Shown: positions 1 through 9,065, numbered from the stretch's first letter. The stretch: DNA of 64,000 bases from Psychrosphaera haliotis (GCF_039523615.1 NZ_BAAAFQ010000006.1:186001-250000); one strand, 5' to 3'. Notes: generated from the sequence alone by a model not told the origin. Translations and numbers: made by a program.

Positions 1-989
1 GGAACATTATGCTTTTCACTCGCCTCAGCAGCTAATTGTTTAAGTAATTTAAACGCCTGTTTATATTCAGGAAAGTCCGTCAATCTAGGTATGACTGCTG
101 GACAGTCTTCAAGTTCAACTTGTTTGCCCTTCTCAATACATTCTAAGAGTGCCTTGCCATGTATACGAATTTCACTCGCGTGAATGTCCGGGATGTTTTT
201 AAGACTAGCTAAGTCGCTAGGCCTGCGCTGACACAAAACAAAAAGAGTTGCGTCTTTGACTACAAAACCTAATGCTAGGTTTTTCTTGATGGCCACTTCA
301 TAACGCCATTCTGTTAGCTCTTTTAATACTGCTAATTCACGTCGTTTTAATTGCCAAGCATTACCAAAGTCTTGATAAAGCTCCGCTGGAATTTTGTCTT
401 TGCGTTTTTGCTCTACTTTTAACTCAGCTTCAATCAAATTGTACTGGTCTAAATTTCTTGATATCAGCTCATCATTAAATGCATGATACAAAGGAAGAAG
501 GTATTTGACATCGTTCGCGGCATAATGCAATTGCGTTTTTTCTAACGGTCGCTTTAGCCAGTTAGTTCGTGCTTCGCCTTTGTCTAAAACAGTGCCCGTT
601 GTTTTTTCAACCGCCGCTCCAAACCCCAAAACAGCACCATCATTCAAAAACTGACCCGCAATTTGAGTATCAAAAAGTGGTTGTGGTAGTCGACCTGAAT
701 ATACTTTAAAAACTTCTAAGTCTTCGTGGCAAGAATGCAAAACTTTAACAATATTTTTATTCGTTAGGAGTTCCCAGAATGGTTCTAAATCTAGGTCAAC
801 AAGAGGGTCAATTAATACTAAGTCTTTGCCGTCATAAGCTTGTATTAGGCCCAACTGGGCATAGAAAGTGCGAGTACGGACAAACTCTGTATCTAATGCT
901 AAAACCGACGCTTTAGCTGCTTGAGCACAGAACGCATTAAGCTCAACTTGGGAATCAATATATTGATATTCGGATTGTGAGTCATTCAC
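1..989 (-). CDS. rnd: Ribonuclease D (3' end cut by window edge)
   Basis: Ribonuclease D is a DEDD-family 3'-5' exoribonuclease that trims tRNA precursors and other structured RNAs in the cytoplasm. The translated minus strand shows the exonuclease I motif LALDTEFVRTRTFYAQLGLIQ near the N-terminus, then DLEVF and the Exo III region HYAANDVKYLLPLY, followed by the start of the HRDC part. The frame is open to base 1, so the C-terminus is outside the window. I chose GTG at 989 because AAGAG lies about nine bases upstream and the N-terminus then matches E. coli Rnd; an in-frame GTG at 1001 is the alternative. It follows fadD on the same strand, as in E. coli, with a terminator-like hairpin between them. 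Confidence 0.93.
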   Translation of the reverse strand, partial: MNDSQSEYQYIDSQVELNAFCAQAAKASVLALDTEFVRTRTFYAQLGLIQAYDGKDLVLIDPLVDLDLEPFWELLTNKNIVKVLHSCHEDLEVFKVYSGRLPQPLFDTQIAGQFLNDGAVLGFGAAVEKTTGTVLDKGEARTNWLKRPLEKTQLHYAANDVKYLLPLYHAFNDELISRNLDQYNLIEAELKVEQKRKDKIPAELYQDFGNAWQLKRRELAVLKELTEWRYEVAIKKNLALGFVVKDATLFVLCQRRPSDLASLKNIPDIHASEIRIHGKALLECIEKGKQVELEDCPAVIPRLTDFPEYKQAFKLLKQLAAEASEKHNV

Positions 990-1011
990 TATTTTATTCA
1001 CTCTTAAAAAC

Positions 1012-1038
1012 AAAAAAAGCCGACCTCAGTCAGCTTTT
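1012..1038 (-). terminator. Rho-independent terminator after fadD
   Basis: On the minus strand, arms AGCTGAC (1035-1029) and GTCGGCT (1024-1018) pair with one G-T wobble around a four-base loop. The arm is followed by a run of T (1018-1012). It sits between the fadD stop and the rnd start, so it should reduce but need not abolish read-through into rnd. Confidence 0.75.
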
Positions 1039-1056
1039 ATTTAATCAAAGATAAGA

Positions 1057-2709
1057 TTAATCTTTAAGCATACGACGTAAGATCTTACCAACATTAGACT
1101 TTGGTAATTCATCACGGAATTCTACCAGTTTAGGAACTTTATATCCTGTTAATCTTTCACGACAATGATCGATTACCTGTTGCTCCGTCAAGTTAGGATC
1201 TTTTCTTACCACAAAAATCTTAACAACTTCACCTGATACTTCATGAGGAATGCCAATAGCAGCTGCTTCTAGAACACCTTCATGAGTAACAACTTCGTCT
1301 TCAATTTCATTAGGGAATACGTTGAAGCCAGATACTAAAATCATGTCTTTTTTACGGTCAACTATATAAAGTAAACCATCTTCATCGATTTTGGCAATGT
1401 CACCAGTTGCTAACCAACCGTCATTGAGTACTTCAGCCGTTGCTTCCGCGCGACCTAAGTAACCTCTCATAACTTGAGGACCTTTAACTAATAGTTCACC
1501 TGGTTCGCCTGCTTTAACGTCTTCGCCATCTTCGCCAATTAAGCGAACATCCGTTGAAGGTACAGCAACACCAATACTGCCAGTGTATTTACCTGTATCA
1601 AATGGTACAAACGATACCACTGGAGAGCACTCAGTAAGTCCATAACCTTCTAGTAGGTCACAACCTGTAACACTTAACCAACGTTCGGCAACAGCACGCT
1701 GTACAGCCATACCGCCACCAATACTAAGATTTAATGACGAAAAGTCTAATTCAGAAAACCCTGGTGTGTTCAGCAAACCATTAAATAGAGTATTAACGCC
1801 ACTGATTGCGGTGAATTTAACTTTACTTAGTTCCTTAACAAAACCAGGCATATCTCTAGGGTTGGTAATAAGTACATTGGTACCACCAAACTTTAAGAAC
1901 AGCAGGCAGTTAGCTGTTAGTGCAAAGATATGATAAAGAGGTAAAGCGGTAATAATCGTATCTTTACCCTCTTCTAAACAAGGGCCTAATAATGCAGATA
2001 CTTGCTCTAAGTTGGCAACCATGTTGCTGTGAGTAAGCATTGCACCTTTAGAAACGCCTGTTGTACCACCAGTATATTGTAAAAAGGCGAGATCTTCACC
2101 AACCACTTCTACTGGAGTAAGTGATAACTGACGACCTTTCTTTAGAGCTTGTGTAAATGGAATTGCAGTTGGCAGTGAAAAATCAGGTACCATCTTCTTC
2201 ACATGTTTGACCACGAAGTCGACTACAAAACCTTTCATGCCTAGCATGTCACCCATTTTAGTAAGGATTACATGCTCAACATCCGTTTTCTCTAATACTT
2301 GCTCTAAGGTATTCGCGAAGTTCTCAACAATAATAATAGCTTTAGTTTTACTATCATTAAGTTGGTGTTCTAATTCTCTAGGAGTGTACAAAGGATTTAC
2401 ATTTACAACAATTGCACCCACTCGATGCGCAGCAATAAGTGCTACTGGGTACTGAAGTAGATTTGGCATCATAATGGCGATGGCATCACCTTTCTGAATA
2501 CCTAACTCATTTTGTAAATAAGCGGCAAATGCCTCTGCTTCTCTATCTAGCTCGTTATAAGATATGGTTTTTCCCATATTCATAAAAGCTTCTTTGTCGC
2601 CAAACTTAGCGACGCTGTCTTGAACAACGTTTAATAACGAATGCTGCGGATCAAGGTTTATTTCTGCTGGTACATTCTTAGGATATTTATTTAACCAGAT
2701 CTTGTCCAA
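1057..2709 (-). CDS. fadD: Long-chain-fatty-acid--CoA ligase FadD
   Basis: FadD activates exogenous long-chain fatty acids to acyl-CoA with ATP at the inner membrane, which feeds beta-oxidation. The 550-residue protein is an ANL-superfamily enzyme. The P-loop YTGGTTGVSKGA is near residue 212, YGLTE is in the middle, DRKKDMILVSGFN begins the C-terminal lid, and the catalytic lysine region PKSNVGKILRR is at the end. It is close to E. coli FadD along its whole length. The start is TTG at 2709: CAGGAG lies six bases upstream and LDKIWLNKYP aligns with the UUG-initiated E. coli N-terminus. An upstream in-frame TTG at 2727 overlaps the Shine-Dalgarno sequence. It lies upstream of rnd as in E. coli. 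Confidence 0.97.
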   Translation of the reverse strand: MDKIWLNKYPKNVPAEINLDPQHSLLNVVQDSVAKFGDKEAFMNMGKTISYNELDREAEAFAAYLQNELGIQKGDAIAIMMPNLLQYPVALIAAHRVGAIVVNVNPLYTPRELEHQLNDSKTKAIIIVENFANTLEQVLEKTDVEHVILTKMGDMLGMKGFVVDFVVKHVKKMVPDFSLPTAIPFTQALKKGRQLSLTPVEVVGEDLAFLQYTGGTTGVSKGAMLTHSNMVANLEQVSALLGPCLEEGKDTIITALPLYHIFALTANCLLFLKFGGTNVLITNPRDMPGFVKELSKVKFTAISGVNTLFNGLLNTPGFSELDFSSLNLSIGGGMAVQRAVAERWLSVTGCDLLEGYGLTECSPVVSFVPFDTGKYTGSIGVAVPSTDVRLIGEDGEDVKAGEPGELLVKGPQVMRGYLGRAEATAEVLNDGWLATGDIAKIDEDGLLYIVDRKKDMILVSGFNVFPNEIEDEVVTHEGVLEAAAIGIPHEVSGEVVKIFVVRKDPNLTEQQVIDHCRERLTGYKVPKLVEFRDELPKSNVGKILRRMLKD

Positions 2710-2851
2710 AACGCTCTCCTGAATCAATTTGCTATGCTTTTATTTTATTAAAGCCAAAATAGTCCGTTACAATACTCCAACTCATCCGATCAGACAAATT
2801 AGTTAGACTAAAAATCAATCAAACCATCTATTTTGTTTGATAATCCGGCAA

Positions 2852-3718
2852 TTATAGTAAAAATTCAGCAATCTGCTGAGATGTTTCAGACGGGTCATCT
2901 AGGTGACAGTGGTGATTTCCGCTTACTTCAACCATTTTATGATTTCGGTAAAACGATTGAAATTTTGAATAATTAGTCTGCATTGACTCATAACCGTCGG
3001 TAGCTAATATTATCAGTGTTTCTACTTCTATAGCTGCGATTATTTGTTCTGCCGCCGTTAAATTCACTCGAACAGGCGATCCAGTTCTAAGCCTCAAATC
3101 TGTCCGCCAACGGTAGCCGCCATCCTTTAACTCAGTATTTCGCTCAACCAATATTTTTGCAGATTCCAGTGAAATTCCACCAGCTTTTTGTCGCGCTTTT
3201 ATAGCTGCGTTAATATCTTCATGGTGACGAGGCTTTTTATGCGCTAAATCTAATCTAGAATTCATTGCGGCACGAATATTAACTAATGCATTAGCATCGT
3301 TTTGTATTACCAAACCCGCTGAATCAATCAGTATTAACTTAGATATTTTATCCGGGTACAAACCAGCTAAAACAGTCCCTAACATACCGCCTAAAGAATG
3401 CCCAACTACAATGGGAGGTTGCGGAAGGTTAAGTGCATCAATTACTTCAATAACATCAGACACCCAATCGATAAAATGGTAATAACTGTTATTAGCGCGA
3501 TGAAAAGAATGACCATGACCAGGAAGGTCTATAGCTATCCAGTTAAATTGAGGTAAAGCGTTAATTAAGGGAGTAAAACTCGCGGCGTTATCTAACCAGC
3601 CATGCAAAGCAATTATTGTTGGTGCTGTATTAGAGTCAAAAACGGCACTCTTAAGTGCCGCTATTCCTCCACCGGATATTTGTATAAAATGACTGTTCAA
3701 TTTACTTAGGTTTAACAA
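2852..3718 (-). CDS. Alpha/beta-hydrolase family protein
   Basis: This 288-residue protein has the alpha/beta-hydrolase fold. The oxyanion-hole motif LHGWLDN is near residue 40, the nucleophile elbow is VVGHSLGG near residue 107, and a C-terminal histidine occurs in SGNHHCHLDDP. There is no signal peptide, so it is probably cytoplasmic. No ATG exists in the first 150 residues; translation must start at a TTG, here the one at 3718. That codon lies inside the last codons of the upstream methyltransferase gene (17-bp overlap), which suggests translational coupling. The substrate cannot be told from sequence; an esterase or thioesterase acting on lipids is plausible next to fadD, but this is inference. 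Confidence 0.85.
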   Translation of the reverse strand: MLNLSKLNSHFIQISGGGIAALKSAVFDSNTAPTIIALHGWLDNAASFTPLINALPQFNWIAIDLPGHGHSFHRANNSYYHFIDWVSDVIEVIDALNLPQPPIVVGHSLGGMLGTVLAGLYPDKISKLILIDSAGLVIQNDANALVNIRAAMNSRLDLAHKKPRHHEDINAAIKARQKAGGISLESAKILVERNTELKDGGYRWRTDLRLRTGSPVRVNLTAAEQIIAAIEVETLIILATDGYESMQTNYSKFQSFYRNHKMVEVSGNHHCHLDDPSETSQQIAEFLL

Positions 3719-4544
3719 ATTTCAATGTCATTCTGTCGCTTTCACCAATAGAGATATACTTATCTTGGTCAAGCGCTCCCATTGCCAATGTTGGTGGCAG
3801 TGTATAAACCCCTTTAGGGTAATCTTTGGTGTCTTTAGGATTACTATTGATGTCAGAGCTTGCCACTAACTCAAACCCTGCATTTTCGGCAGCTTGAATT
3901 ACATAATTTTCGGCTAGATAACCTTCTGGAGCAGAAGAGGCAAAATCTGAAATTTGTGTTGATCTGTGCTGAACAACACCTAATACACCACCTGGTTTTA
4001 ACGCTTTAAATACAGACTGCAAACCCTGTTGCATTTGACCTACTTCGTCCCAGATATGCAACGATCTTATGATTAAAGCTTTATCAATAGAATCAACCTC
4101 GGCAACATCTAAGCGTTCCGGTGGCTCAAACTCGGTAAAAATAACTTCACCATACAATTCTTCATCAGACATCTTTTCGCGATATTCGATAGCAATTTTA
4201 GTCCAAAAGGCTAAACGTTTGTCTTTAGAATTTTCATTGTTAATGCCGAACGTCGCCGCAACTAGCTGACCTTTATCTTTAAGGTATGGACCTAAAATTT
4301 CACTATACCAACCATTACCCGGCCATACTTCTAGTACGGTATCCGACGGCTTAATATCGTAAAACTCTATTATCTTTTGAGGGTGACGAAAAGTATCTCG
4401 TGCTTTATTTTCTTCACTTCTATGATCGCTACTAAGTATCGGAGTAATCATATCAACGCTATTTTCAACTTTACTGCTCATTGCAATAGAGTTTGCACTG
4501 AACGCCGCACTTATAAATACAGCCAAACAACCTGTTTTAAACAT
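3702..4544 (-). CDS. Exported class I SAM-dependent methyltransferase-like protein
   Basis: The 280-residue protein begins with a hydrophobic signal-like segment ending near SIAMSS (residue ~24). A Rossmann methyltransferase core follows: VLEVWPGNGWYSEIL (residues ~70-84) resembles the SAM-binding motif I. It matches the predicted-methyltransferase family COG4798, whose members often carry signal peptides. A SAM-dependent enzyme outside the cytoplasm would be unusual, because SAM is cytosolic. The leader may therefore be an anchor, or the protein may have lost SAM chemistry. It overlaps the hydrolase downstream by 17 bp and follows the Slp lipoprotein gene. Its role is unknown. Confidence 0.8.
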   Translation of the reverse strand: MFKTGCLAVFISAAFSANSIAMSSKVENSVDMITPILSSDHRSEENKARDTFRHPQKIIEFYDIKPSDTVLEVWPGNGWYSEILGPYLKDKGQLVAATFGINNENSKDKRLAFWTKIAIEYREKMSDEELYGEVIFTEFEPPERLDVAEVDSIDKALIIRSLHIWDEVGQMQQGLQSVFKALKPGGVLGVVQHRSTQISDFASSAPEGYLAENYVIQAAENAGFELVASSDINSNPKDTKDYPKGVYTLPPTLAMGALDQDKYISIGESDRMTLKFVKPK

Positions 4545-4573
4545 TAACTTACCTTATTATTTAGTGCGCTCTA

Positions 4574-5173
4574 TTATTGTTTTTTGTCTTTTGACTTAAC
4601 AACACCAGTTGGGGCGATTTTTCTTTTTGTTCCACCAATGATGTAGCGATGTCTTGTGCCTCCCTGCCATTGCCAGTGAGGGTAGTGCCCATACCAACCA
4701 TAATGAAACTCTACACCTGTTGGAGGATCTAATTTTTTCCACAGGTGTACCTTAGCTTCATTTAACGTAGGGTAAGAATACTCATATTCGTCAATTTTTT
4801 GCGATTCGTTTTCTTTGATTGTGCCTAGTGCCGTAATGGACTTACCTTTCTTAAAGACGGCTGGATCTAAAAAGCCATCAGCATATACACGGAATCGGCC
4901 GGCAGGATCTTCTTTGAGATCTGGTCTGCCTGTTCTTTTTGATGGGTAATATAAAACGTCAAGTCGTGTTCGGTTAGCTTCATTTTTAACGGCCGCAATC
5001 ACACCGCTCCAACGGGCCTGATTTCCGTTTAAAGAATTATCGTCAGCTTTAACTGATGAAAATGCCGTTAAATTCGTCCCTTCAGGAATACTAACCGAAT
5101 CTGGGTAACTAGCGCACCCAGTAATTACCGTTGCAATGCTGATACTTAACAACAATTTCTTAAAAAAGTTCAT
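4574..5173 (-). CDS. Slp/YeaY-family outer-membrane lipoprotein
   Basis: This is a 199-residue lipoprotein: the signal peptide ends in the lipobox VITGC (cysteine at residue 20). The body matches the Slp family (starvation-inducible lipoprotein Slp and YeaY), including the region with RWSGVIAAVKN, the RLDVLYYPSKRTGRPD segment and PAGRFRVYADGFLDP. Family members are outer-membrane-anchored, with function poorly known. The start ATG is preceded by a GAGAGG Shine-Dalgarno sequence. In E. coli yeaY lies between tsaB and fadD, and it keeps that relative place here although other genes have been inserted on both sides. Confidence 0.9.
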   Translation of the reverse strand: MNFFKKLLLSISIATVITGCASYPDSVSIPEGTNLTAFSSVKADDNSLNGNQARWSGVIAAVKNEANRTRLDVLYYPSKRTGRPDLKEDPAGRFRVYADGFLDPAVFKKGKSITALGTIKENESQKIDEYEYSYPTLNEAKVHLWKKLDPPTGVEFHYGWYGHYPHWQWQGGTRHRYIIGGTKRKIAPTGVVKSKDKKQ

Positions 5174-5214
5174 TTACCTACCTCTCTAAATATATACAGG
5201 TAGTATTAGGCAAA

Positions 5215-5646
5215 TTAAGCGGTAATATCAACCTTTATTTTTTCTGAAAGACTTTGGTTACTTTCTGTAACTTGCAGACTATTGTAGGAATTGACTGCGG
5301 TTTGACCCAAACCTGAAGAGTTTTGTTGTTGCTCTCTTCTATTTGCTGCATTTAGTTCTAGCTGTTGAATGGTTTGCGAATCAGGTGCTCGAAGTTGACT
5401 GGAAACTTCAACCGCTTCTTGATTAGGACGTTCTTGACGTTGGCGTTGCTCGGTTTGTGTATTCTCAGTTTGAACGGCATCTTGTTCTCTAACTGACTCT
5501 AATCGTTGCTGATTATCTACCGACTGCTCTTGCTGATCACGGCGCTGAACAGAGTCATCACTATTTTGCCTTTGCTGCTGAATAAGCTGTTGTTCAGCTC
5601 TCAGGTTTCCACCAGCGCTAGGTCCATAACCGACACCTTCTGTCAT
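5215..5646 (-). CDS. Gln-rich low-complexity protein of unknown function
   Basis: This 143-residue protein has no recognisable domain. By my count 29 of its residues are glutamine, with many Arg, Glu and Asp as well. The middle (residues ~18-110) looks disordered or coiled coil, and it has no signal peptide or membrane segment. The C-terminal end (SYNSLQVTESNQSLSEKIKVDITA region) is less repetitive and resembles tails of small proteins in related bacteria that end in hydrophobic-VD-x-(Y/T)A; I do not know their function. AGGAGA precedes the ATG. It lies between the TetR regulator and slp on the same strand. Confidence 0.7.
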   Translation of the reverse strand: MTEGVGYGPSAGGNLRAEQQLIQQQRQNSDDSVQRRDQQEQSVDNQQRLESVREQDAVQTENTQTEQRQRQERPNQEAVEVSSQLRAPDSQTIQQLELNAANRREQQQNSSGLGQTAVNSYNSLQVTESNQSLSEKIKVDITA

Positions 5647-5681
5647 AACTATCTCCTAAATATAACTAAGTTAGATTAAGT

Positions 5682-6284
5682 CTAGTCAACGATTTTGAAA
5701 CTGCGAATATAATCTGATAACGCTGCAGATATTTCTTTGAAAACATCTCTGTTTTGACAACTCGTTACCATTTGCGGCATACCGTTCATAGTGCACATGA
5801 TTAACATAGCAACTCTTTTACTATCAGTACTGTCGCTCACTATATTTAGAACTTTCGCTCTTTCAAAAGCTTCGTAAATTGATTTCTGCACCGCGCAAAA
5901 AATAGCATCAACACGCATTCTTAAACCATCATTGGTTGATCCAAGCTCGGCTAGTAAGTTATGAATAGGACAGCCATTGCACATGTCTTCTTGCGAGGCA
6001 TCGATAGCCTGCTTTTCAATTGACTTAGCGATGGCTTCAATTGGATCATTTGCAGAAGTAATTGATTCCCAATGAGCTTTAGATTGCTCTTTGAAAAGCT
6101 CATCTATGATGGCATACAACAAATCTTGTTTATTTGAAAAGTGATGATAAAGCGCGCCTTTAGACACATTAGCCTTGCTAATAATATCGGTAAGGCTAGT
6201 ACCGTTGTACCCTTTTTGTTGAAATAAACATGATGCTATCTCTAACAAATTATTACGGGTTTTATCAGGATCTCTTAATGCCAT
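5682..6284 (-). CDS. TetR/AcrR-family transcriptional regulator
   Basis: The 200-residue protein has the N-terminal TetR helix-turn-helix (residues ~10-56): the segment FQQKGYNGTSLTDIISKANVSKGALYHHFSNK is typical, with the recognition helix KGALYHHF. The C-terminal ligand domain contains CNGCP near residue 103, as in the TetR_C_11-like group that includes regulators of electrophile or reductase genes. A 6-2-6 palindrome just upstream of its start suggests autoregulation. The target genes are not certain; the Gln-rich gene and slp downstream on the same strand are candidates. It interrupts the tsaB-slp pair that is adjacent in E. coli. Confidence 0.9.
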   Translation of the reverse strand: MALRDPDKTRNNLLEIASCLFQQKGYNGTSLTDIISKANVSKGALYHHFSNKQDLLYAIIDELFKEQSKAHWESITSANDPIEAIAKSIEKQAIDASQEDMCNGCPIHNLLAELGSTNDGLRMRVDAIFCAVQKSIYEAFERAKVLNIVSDSTDSKRVAMLIMCTMNGMPQMVTSCQNRDVFKEISAALSDYIRSFKIVD

Positions 6285-6306
6285 TTCATGCTCTCAAATA
6301 TTAACG

Positions 6307-6320
6307 ACCGACTGGTCGGT
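6307..6320. promoter_or_regulatory. Candidate TetR-family operator (ACCGACTGGTCGGT)
   Basis: The arms ACCGAC and GTCGGT are perfect reverse complements separated by two bases. The site lies 22 bp upstream of the tetR start codon and resembles many TetR-type operators. Repression of its own gene is inferred. Confidence 0.65.
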
Positions 6321-6367
6321 TTTAATTATGCCTTACCTTTGGCTTAAAATTAACCAAAAAGTTCAAT

Positions 6368-7054
6368 TTATCGACCTGGTAATTTTTTCCATGTTACTTC
6401 ATCACGAACATAATTGGGTTGCGCTAATTCAGCGGGTAGGCCTTCACCATTTTTAAACTCTGTTTCAACAAGCTTAAAACCATATTTTATATTCGGTAGT
6501 AAAATATCAGTACTTTTAACATTAAATTTATCGCTTAATATGTCGTTATAGGTTTCCCAGCCTGTACCAACTGAAACAGCACCATCTAACACTTCACTGC
6601 TTTCAATATTGATTTCTTCTGGCTTACAAACAACGTCTTTGACTCGTGCTACTGCTTTACCGTCTACATTATCGTATATCGCAAAATACACTTCCGACAT
6701 TCGGGCATCAATGGCAGCAATCACTTGAGGTGCATTAAGGTCATCTATTGCCTGTTGAGCCATGAGCGCTAGGTTTGAGACACCGAGCACGGGTAAATTG
6801 GCACCAAAGGCCAAGCCTTGGGTAATTGAAACGCCAATGCGAACGCCGGTAAAACTGCCAGGACCACACCCATATAAAATACCATCAAAGTCATCAAGTG
6901 TTAGGCTTGATTCGTTTAGCAAGTTTTCAACGGCTGGCAACAATTTTTGAGAATGTTGTTGAGGACAAACCTCGTAGTAACCAATTACTTTATCTTCTGT
7001 TTTTATTGCTACTGAGCAAGCTTCAGTTGCAGCATCTAATGCTAATAAATTCAT
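6368..7054 (-). CDS. tsaB: tRNA threonylcarbamoyladenosine biosynthesis protein TsaB
   Basis: TsaB (YeaZ) is the non-catalytic partner of TsaD in the TsaBDE complex, which makes t6A37 in tRNAs decoding ANN codons. The 228-residue protein has the ASKHA-type start LALDATEACSVAI, the conserved CPQQHSQKLLP segment and the GCGPGSFTGVRIG motif around residue 65; length is close to E. coli TsaB (231). It starts nine bases after the yoaA stop on the same strand, so the two form an operon, as in E. coli. Confidence 0.96.
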   Translation of the reverse strand: MNLLALDAATEACSVAIKTEDKVIGYYEVCPQQHSQKLLPAVENLLNESSLTLDDFDGILYGCGPGSFTGVRIGVSITQGLAFGANLPVLGVSNLALMAQQAIDDLNAPQVIAAIDARMSEVYFAIYDNVDGKAVARVKDVVCKPEEINIESSEVLDGAVSVGTGWETYNDILSDKFNVKSTDILLPNIKYGFKLVETEFKNGEGLPAELAQPNYVRDEVTWKKLPGR

Positions 7055-7063
7055 TTTTTTACA

Positions 7064-8983
7064 CTATAACGTTTCTAAAAATTTAACGACTCTGTCTGTA
7101 TCTCGAGTTCGCTTCATGTCGGGTAAACTTCTCATGAAAGTTTCACCGTATTGTCTTGTCACTAACCGTGGATCACATATAACTAATGCACCACTATCTG
7201 TTACGTCTCTAATTAACCGGCCAACTCCCTGTTTTAAAGAGATTACCGCTTGAGGAATTTGAACATGCTTAAACGGGTCTTGACCTTTTAATTTACAATC
7301 TTCCATACGAGCTTGTAGCAGTGGATCATCTGGCGAAGCAAAAGGTAATTTATCAATCATCACCAAAGAAAGTGCCTCGCCACGTACATCCACCCCTTCC
7401 CAAAAAGAGCTTGTTCCGAGTAATACGGCGTTGCCGAGTTTAGTAAACTTCTCTAATAATAAACGTTTACTTGTTGTGCCTTGAACTAACAAAGGTAACC
7501 TAGTTTTATCTTCAAGCATTTTTGCTACTAACGACATCACTCTATGACTAGTGAACAGTAAAAACGCTCGACCTTGACTGGCTTCAATTAACTCTAACGC
7601 TAGTTCACCAAATGCTCGAACTGCGGTTTTGTCGTTTGGCTCAGGGAAATACCTTGGTACACAGAACAATGCTTGTTCTTGATAATTAAATGGGCTTCCC
7701 AGTATTTGTGTTCTAGCTTCTGGTAAGCCTAATTGATTCGTGTAGTGTTCAAAGTCATCATCTACCGATACGGTAGCAGAGGTAAATATCCAGCTTGAAT
7801 CAGACTCTTTAACAAAACCACCAAACTTATCAGCAATAGACAGAGGAGTAGTGTGAAGCGTAAAGTGCCTTTTGCTAGTTTCGTACCAATAACTAAAGCC
7901 GGTTTCTTCAATTTGATTCACACGATCAAACTTACCTCTTAATTGACACAAACGGTCAAAACACGCATCAATCGCTTCCGTTCTTGAAACCGCTAGTTTT
8001 AATACATCGTAAATAAAGTCGAAGGACTTATGGACCAACTGCATGGCCGCAACAACTTCTTCCTGAGGCGCTTTATCTCGCCAATTACCTCGTTCTGGAT
8101 CATAAGCAAAGGCTAAGCGCATATCTAAAATATTTTTTTCTAAATTCATGGCCGCTTTATTTAACTGCGACAAGTCACGCAAGTTCATCTGATATTCGGC
8201 TTGAATGTCTTTACATAATTCAAAAACTTGGCGCGAGGAAAAATGCTCGCCAAAATACTCCGCCGCAATATCCGGAATTTGATGAGCCTCATCAAAAATA
8301 ATAACGTCCGTTTCAGGAATTAGTTCACCAAAACCAGTATCTTTTAAGGCCATGTCAGCAAAAAATAAATGGTGATTCACAACAATTAAATCTGCATCCA
8401 ATGCTTTTTTACGCGCATTAACTACATGACATTCACCAATATTTGGGCAGTCTTTACTAAGGCAATTATCTACACTACTTGTCACGTAAGGGATAGCACG
8501 GCTATTTTCTTCTATGGATGTTAATTCACCAAGATCACCAGAGTCTGTTTCTGAGCTCCACCGACGAACTTTAGACAAGTCTGTAATAAAGTCAGGGTCT
8601 TCAAATGGTGGATGCTGACCATTTTGATTCATTCTATAGATACAAAGGTAATTACTTCGGCCTTTGAGCAATGCCGTTTTTAATCGAGGCTTTATTGCTT
8701 GTTTAACTAATGGCAAATCACGGTGGAAAAGTTGCTCTTGCAGAGCTTTGGTCCCTGTGGACACAATAATTTTTCGGCCATCTAATATAGCGGGGGCTAA
8801 ATAAGCAAATGTCTTACCTGTTCCAGTGCCGGCTTCTACAACCAACTGCTTTTTATCTTTGATGGCGCCGGCCACCGCATTAGCCATGTCTAATTGTGAT
8901 TGGCGAGCTTTAAATCCAGGGATCGCTTTTGCTAACGCCCCTTCATCTGAAAAACACTGATTAACCGACTGCTTCACCAACAC
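7064..8983 (-). CDS. yoaA: ATP-dependent DNA helicase YoaA (DinG/XPD-like)
   Basis: This is a 639-residue superfamily 2 Fe-S helicase. It has Walker A EAGTGTGKTFAYL near residue 51, four cysteines for an iron-sulfur cluster (YLCIYR, then NCLSKDCPNIGEC), the DEAH box FDEAHQIPD, and the C-terminal QGVGRLIRD motif. YoaA helps remove replication blocks, and in E. coli it works with the HolC subunit of DNA polymerase III. The start region reads GTG-TTG-GTG at 8983, 8980 and 8977. AAGG at 8990-8987 favours one of the last two, so the N-terminus could be one or two residues shorter. It is followed by tsaB as in E. coli. Confidence 0.93.
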   Translation of the reverse strand: MLVKQSVNQCFSDEGALAKAIPGFKARQSQLDMANAVAGAIKDKKQLVVEAGTGTGKTFAYLAPAILDGRKIIVSTGTKALQEQLFHRDLPLVKQAIKPRLKTALLKGRSNYLCIYRMNQNGQHPPFEDPDFITDLSKVRRWSSETDSGDLGELTSIEENSRAIPYVTSSVDNCLSKDCPNIGECHVVNARKKALDADLIVVNHHLFFADMALKDTGFGELIPETDVIIFDEAHQIPDIAAEYFGEHFSSRQVFELCKDIQAEYQMNLRDLSQLNKAAMNLEKNILDMRLAFAYDPERGNWRDKAPQEEVVAAMQLVHKSFDFIYDVLKLAVSRTEAIDACFDRLCQLRGKFDRVNQIEETGFSYWYETSKRHFTLHTTPLSIADKFGGFVKESDSSWIFTSATVSVDDDFEHYTNQLGLPEARTQILGSPFNYQEQALFCVPRYFPEPNDKTAVRAFGELALELIEASQGRAFLLFTSHRVMSLVAKMLEDKTRLPLLVQGTTSKRLLLEKFTKLGNAVLLGTSSFWEGVDVRGEALSLVMIDKLPFASPDDPLLQARMEDCKLKGQDPFKHVQIPQAVISLKQGVGRLIRDVTDSGALVICDPRLVTRQYGETFMRSLPDMKRTRDTDRVVKFLETL

Positions 8984-9065
8984 ACACCTTAAAAGAAATA
9001 TTCAGATCGAAGTTTAACAAAACTATCGTCAGTTAAGAATGTACCTACCAACATTTATTTCAGGC

